From contig NZ_FOLG01000004.1 of assembly GCF_900112335.1 (NCBI RefSeq), forward strand, positions 62,001 to 126,000: DNA of 64,000 nt, read 5' to 3'. Source of the DNA: Tropicimonas isoalkanivorans. Lineage in GTDB: Bacteria > Pseudomonadota > Alphaproteobacteria > Rhodobacterales > Rhodobacteraceae. Shown here piece after piece: positions 63,482 through 64,000 of the stretch. The stretch's first letter is position 1; every line of letters starts with the position of its first letter. Made by a program: the position numbers and the translations under genes. The notes under the pieces were generated by a model that was not told the origin of the DNA, searched no databases, and was given only the letters and a program-made list of their open reading frames with translations.

Positions 63482-63555
63482 GTCTTGTGTCCAGAAATAT
63501 CCTCGGGGGGCGCCCCGGATGACCATCCGGGGCGGCGGGGGGCAGACAGCCTCCC
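63482..63555 (+). repeat. Dispersed intergenic element, copy C
   Basis: CGTCTTGTGTCCAGAAATATCC and CGGGGGG, then a hairpin GCCCCGGAT-GACC-ATCCGGGGC and GGGGGGCAGACAGCCTCCC. It lies between argD and argF, which should be one transcript, so it may lower or shape expression of argF by folding in the mRNA. Confidence 0.8.
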
Positions 63556-63581
63556 GGCCCCCTTTCCAGAAAGACCGACCG

Positions 63582-64000
63582 ATGTCTCATTTCCTCGATA
63601 TCCACACCACGGACCCCGCCGACCTCCGGACGATGATCGACACTGCCCGCGCCATGAAGGACGCGCGCAACGGCCGCCCGAAGGCTGCGCCCGACGACGA
63701 CCAGCCGCTCTCAGGCCACATGGTCGCGCTGATCTTCGAGAAGCCCTCCACCCGAACCCGCGTCTCCTTCGACGTTGGCGTGCGGCAACTCGGCGGGCAG
63801 ACGATGGTTCTTTCCGGCAGCGACATGCAGCTCGGTCATGGCGAGACGATCCAGGACACCGCGCGCGTGCTCTCCCGCTACGTTGACATGATCATGATCC
63901 GCACCTTCGAGGAGGTGACGCTGCTGGAGCTTGCAGAGGCGGCGACCGTTCCGGTCATCAATGGGCTGACCAACCGTTCCCACCCGTGCCAGATCATGGC
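63582..64000 (+). CDS. argF: Ornithine carbamoyltransferase (N-terminal part)
   Basis: The first 139 residues of OTC, cut by the window edge. [20 protein letters not shown] holds the Ser-Thr-Arg-Thr carbamoyl-phosphate loop, and [14 protein letters not shown] the His-Pro-Cys-Gln motif. It forms citrulline from ornithine and carbamoyl phosphate, the step after the ArgD branch. ATG 63582 starts after a 112-bp gap filled by the repeat copy C. Confidence 0.95.
   Translation, partial: MSHFLDIHTTDPADLRTMIDTARAMKDARNGRPKAAPDDDQPLSGHMVALIFEKPSTRTRVSFDVGVRQLGGQTMVLSGSDMQLGHGETIQDTARVLSRYVDMIMIRTFEEVTLLELAEAATVPVINGLTNRSHPCQIM

Overview
The window is GC-rich chromosomal DNA from an alphaproteobacterium, most probably a member of the Rhodobacteraceae. 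This rests on several signs read in the sequence: a SAM/SAH-type riboswitch in front of metK, a gcrA cell-cycle regulator, an Irr-type Fur protein divergent from fabA-fabB-fabI, a miaB-phoH-ybeY-corC-lnt block, a short CHCC zinc-finger protein, FNR boxes in front of tiny membrane proteins, and very short gaps with ATGA/GTGA gene overlaps. No tRNA, rRNA, CRISPR array, insertion sequence or phage gene was recognised. The window cuts a sugar ABC transporter ATPase at the left and argF at the right.

Layout. 1-4.7 kb: a pentitol (ribitol-type) utilisation cluster with ABC transporter, two short-chain dehydrogenases and a D-ribulokinase-like FGGY kinase. 4.7-13.2 kb: dipeptidase, rpmB, a copper-chaperone pair, sirtuin, low-molecular-weight phosphatase, acylphosphatase, a VOC protein and two tandem RTX calcium-binding proteins. 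13.4-15.2 kb: lepA. 15.2-21.3 kb: the accessory-looking part, with long non-coding stretches, a degenerate ~132-bp tandem repeat, an AT-rich orphan membrane gene, small envelope proteins, an entericidin-like microprotein missed by size cut-offs, and two paralogous ~60-residue membrane proteins each with an FNR-like box in front. 21.3-25.9 kb: a tightly packed five-gene minus-strand operon (haloacid dehalogenase-like protein, alpha/beta hydrolase, threonine/serine dehydratase, enol-lactonase-like hydrolase, MFS exporter).

26-43 kb: VOC protein, fabI-fabB-fabA facing irr, a purine/uracil-type permease, then miaB, phoH, ybeY, corC, lnt, the riboswitch, metK and trmB, followed by an OmpA-family lipoprotein, an Ada-like repair protein, nth and a PfkB kinase. 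43-51 kb: HIT protein, an ABC-2 type ATPase coupled to an ATP-grasp ligase, CHCC zinc-finger protein, polA and a CDF metal exporter. 51-58.6 kb: a MoxR / DUF58 / DUF4159 / glutamine-amidotransferase-like membrane protein operon. 58.7-64 kb: an ABC-2 exporter whose ATPase seems to start at CTG, gcrA, another ABC-2 permease, and argD-argF.

Four copies of a dispersed intergenic element (core TCTTGTGTCnnnAAATATCC plus GC hairpins) lie between genes at 7.4, 38.4, 50.0 and 63.5 kb. Most of the window is core housekeeping. The less expected points are the paired FNR-box microproteins, the ATP-grasp/ABC pair, the three graded vWA-like motifs of the MoxR operon, the CTG start, and the repeat and AT-rich orphan region at 15.2-16.8 kb. 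I did not find a clear, wholly new defence or mobile system.
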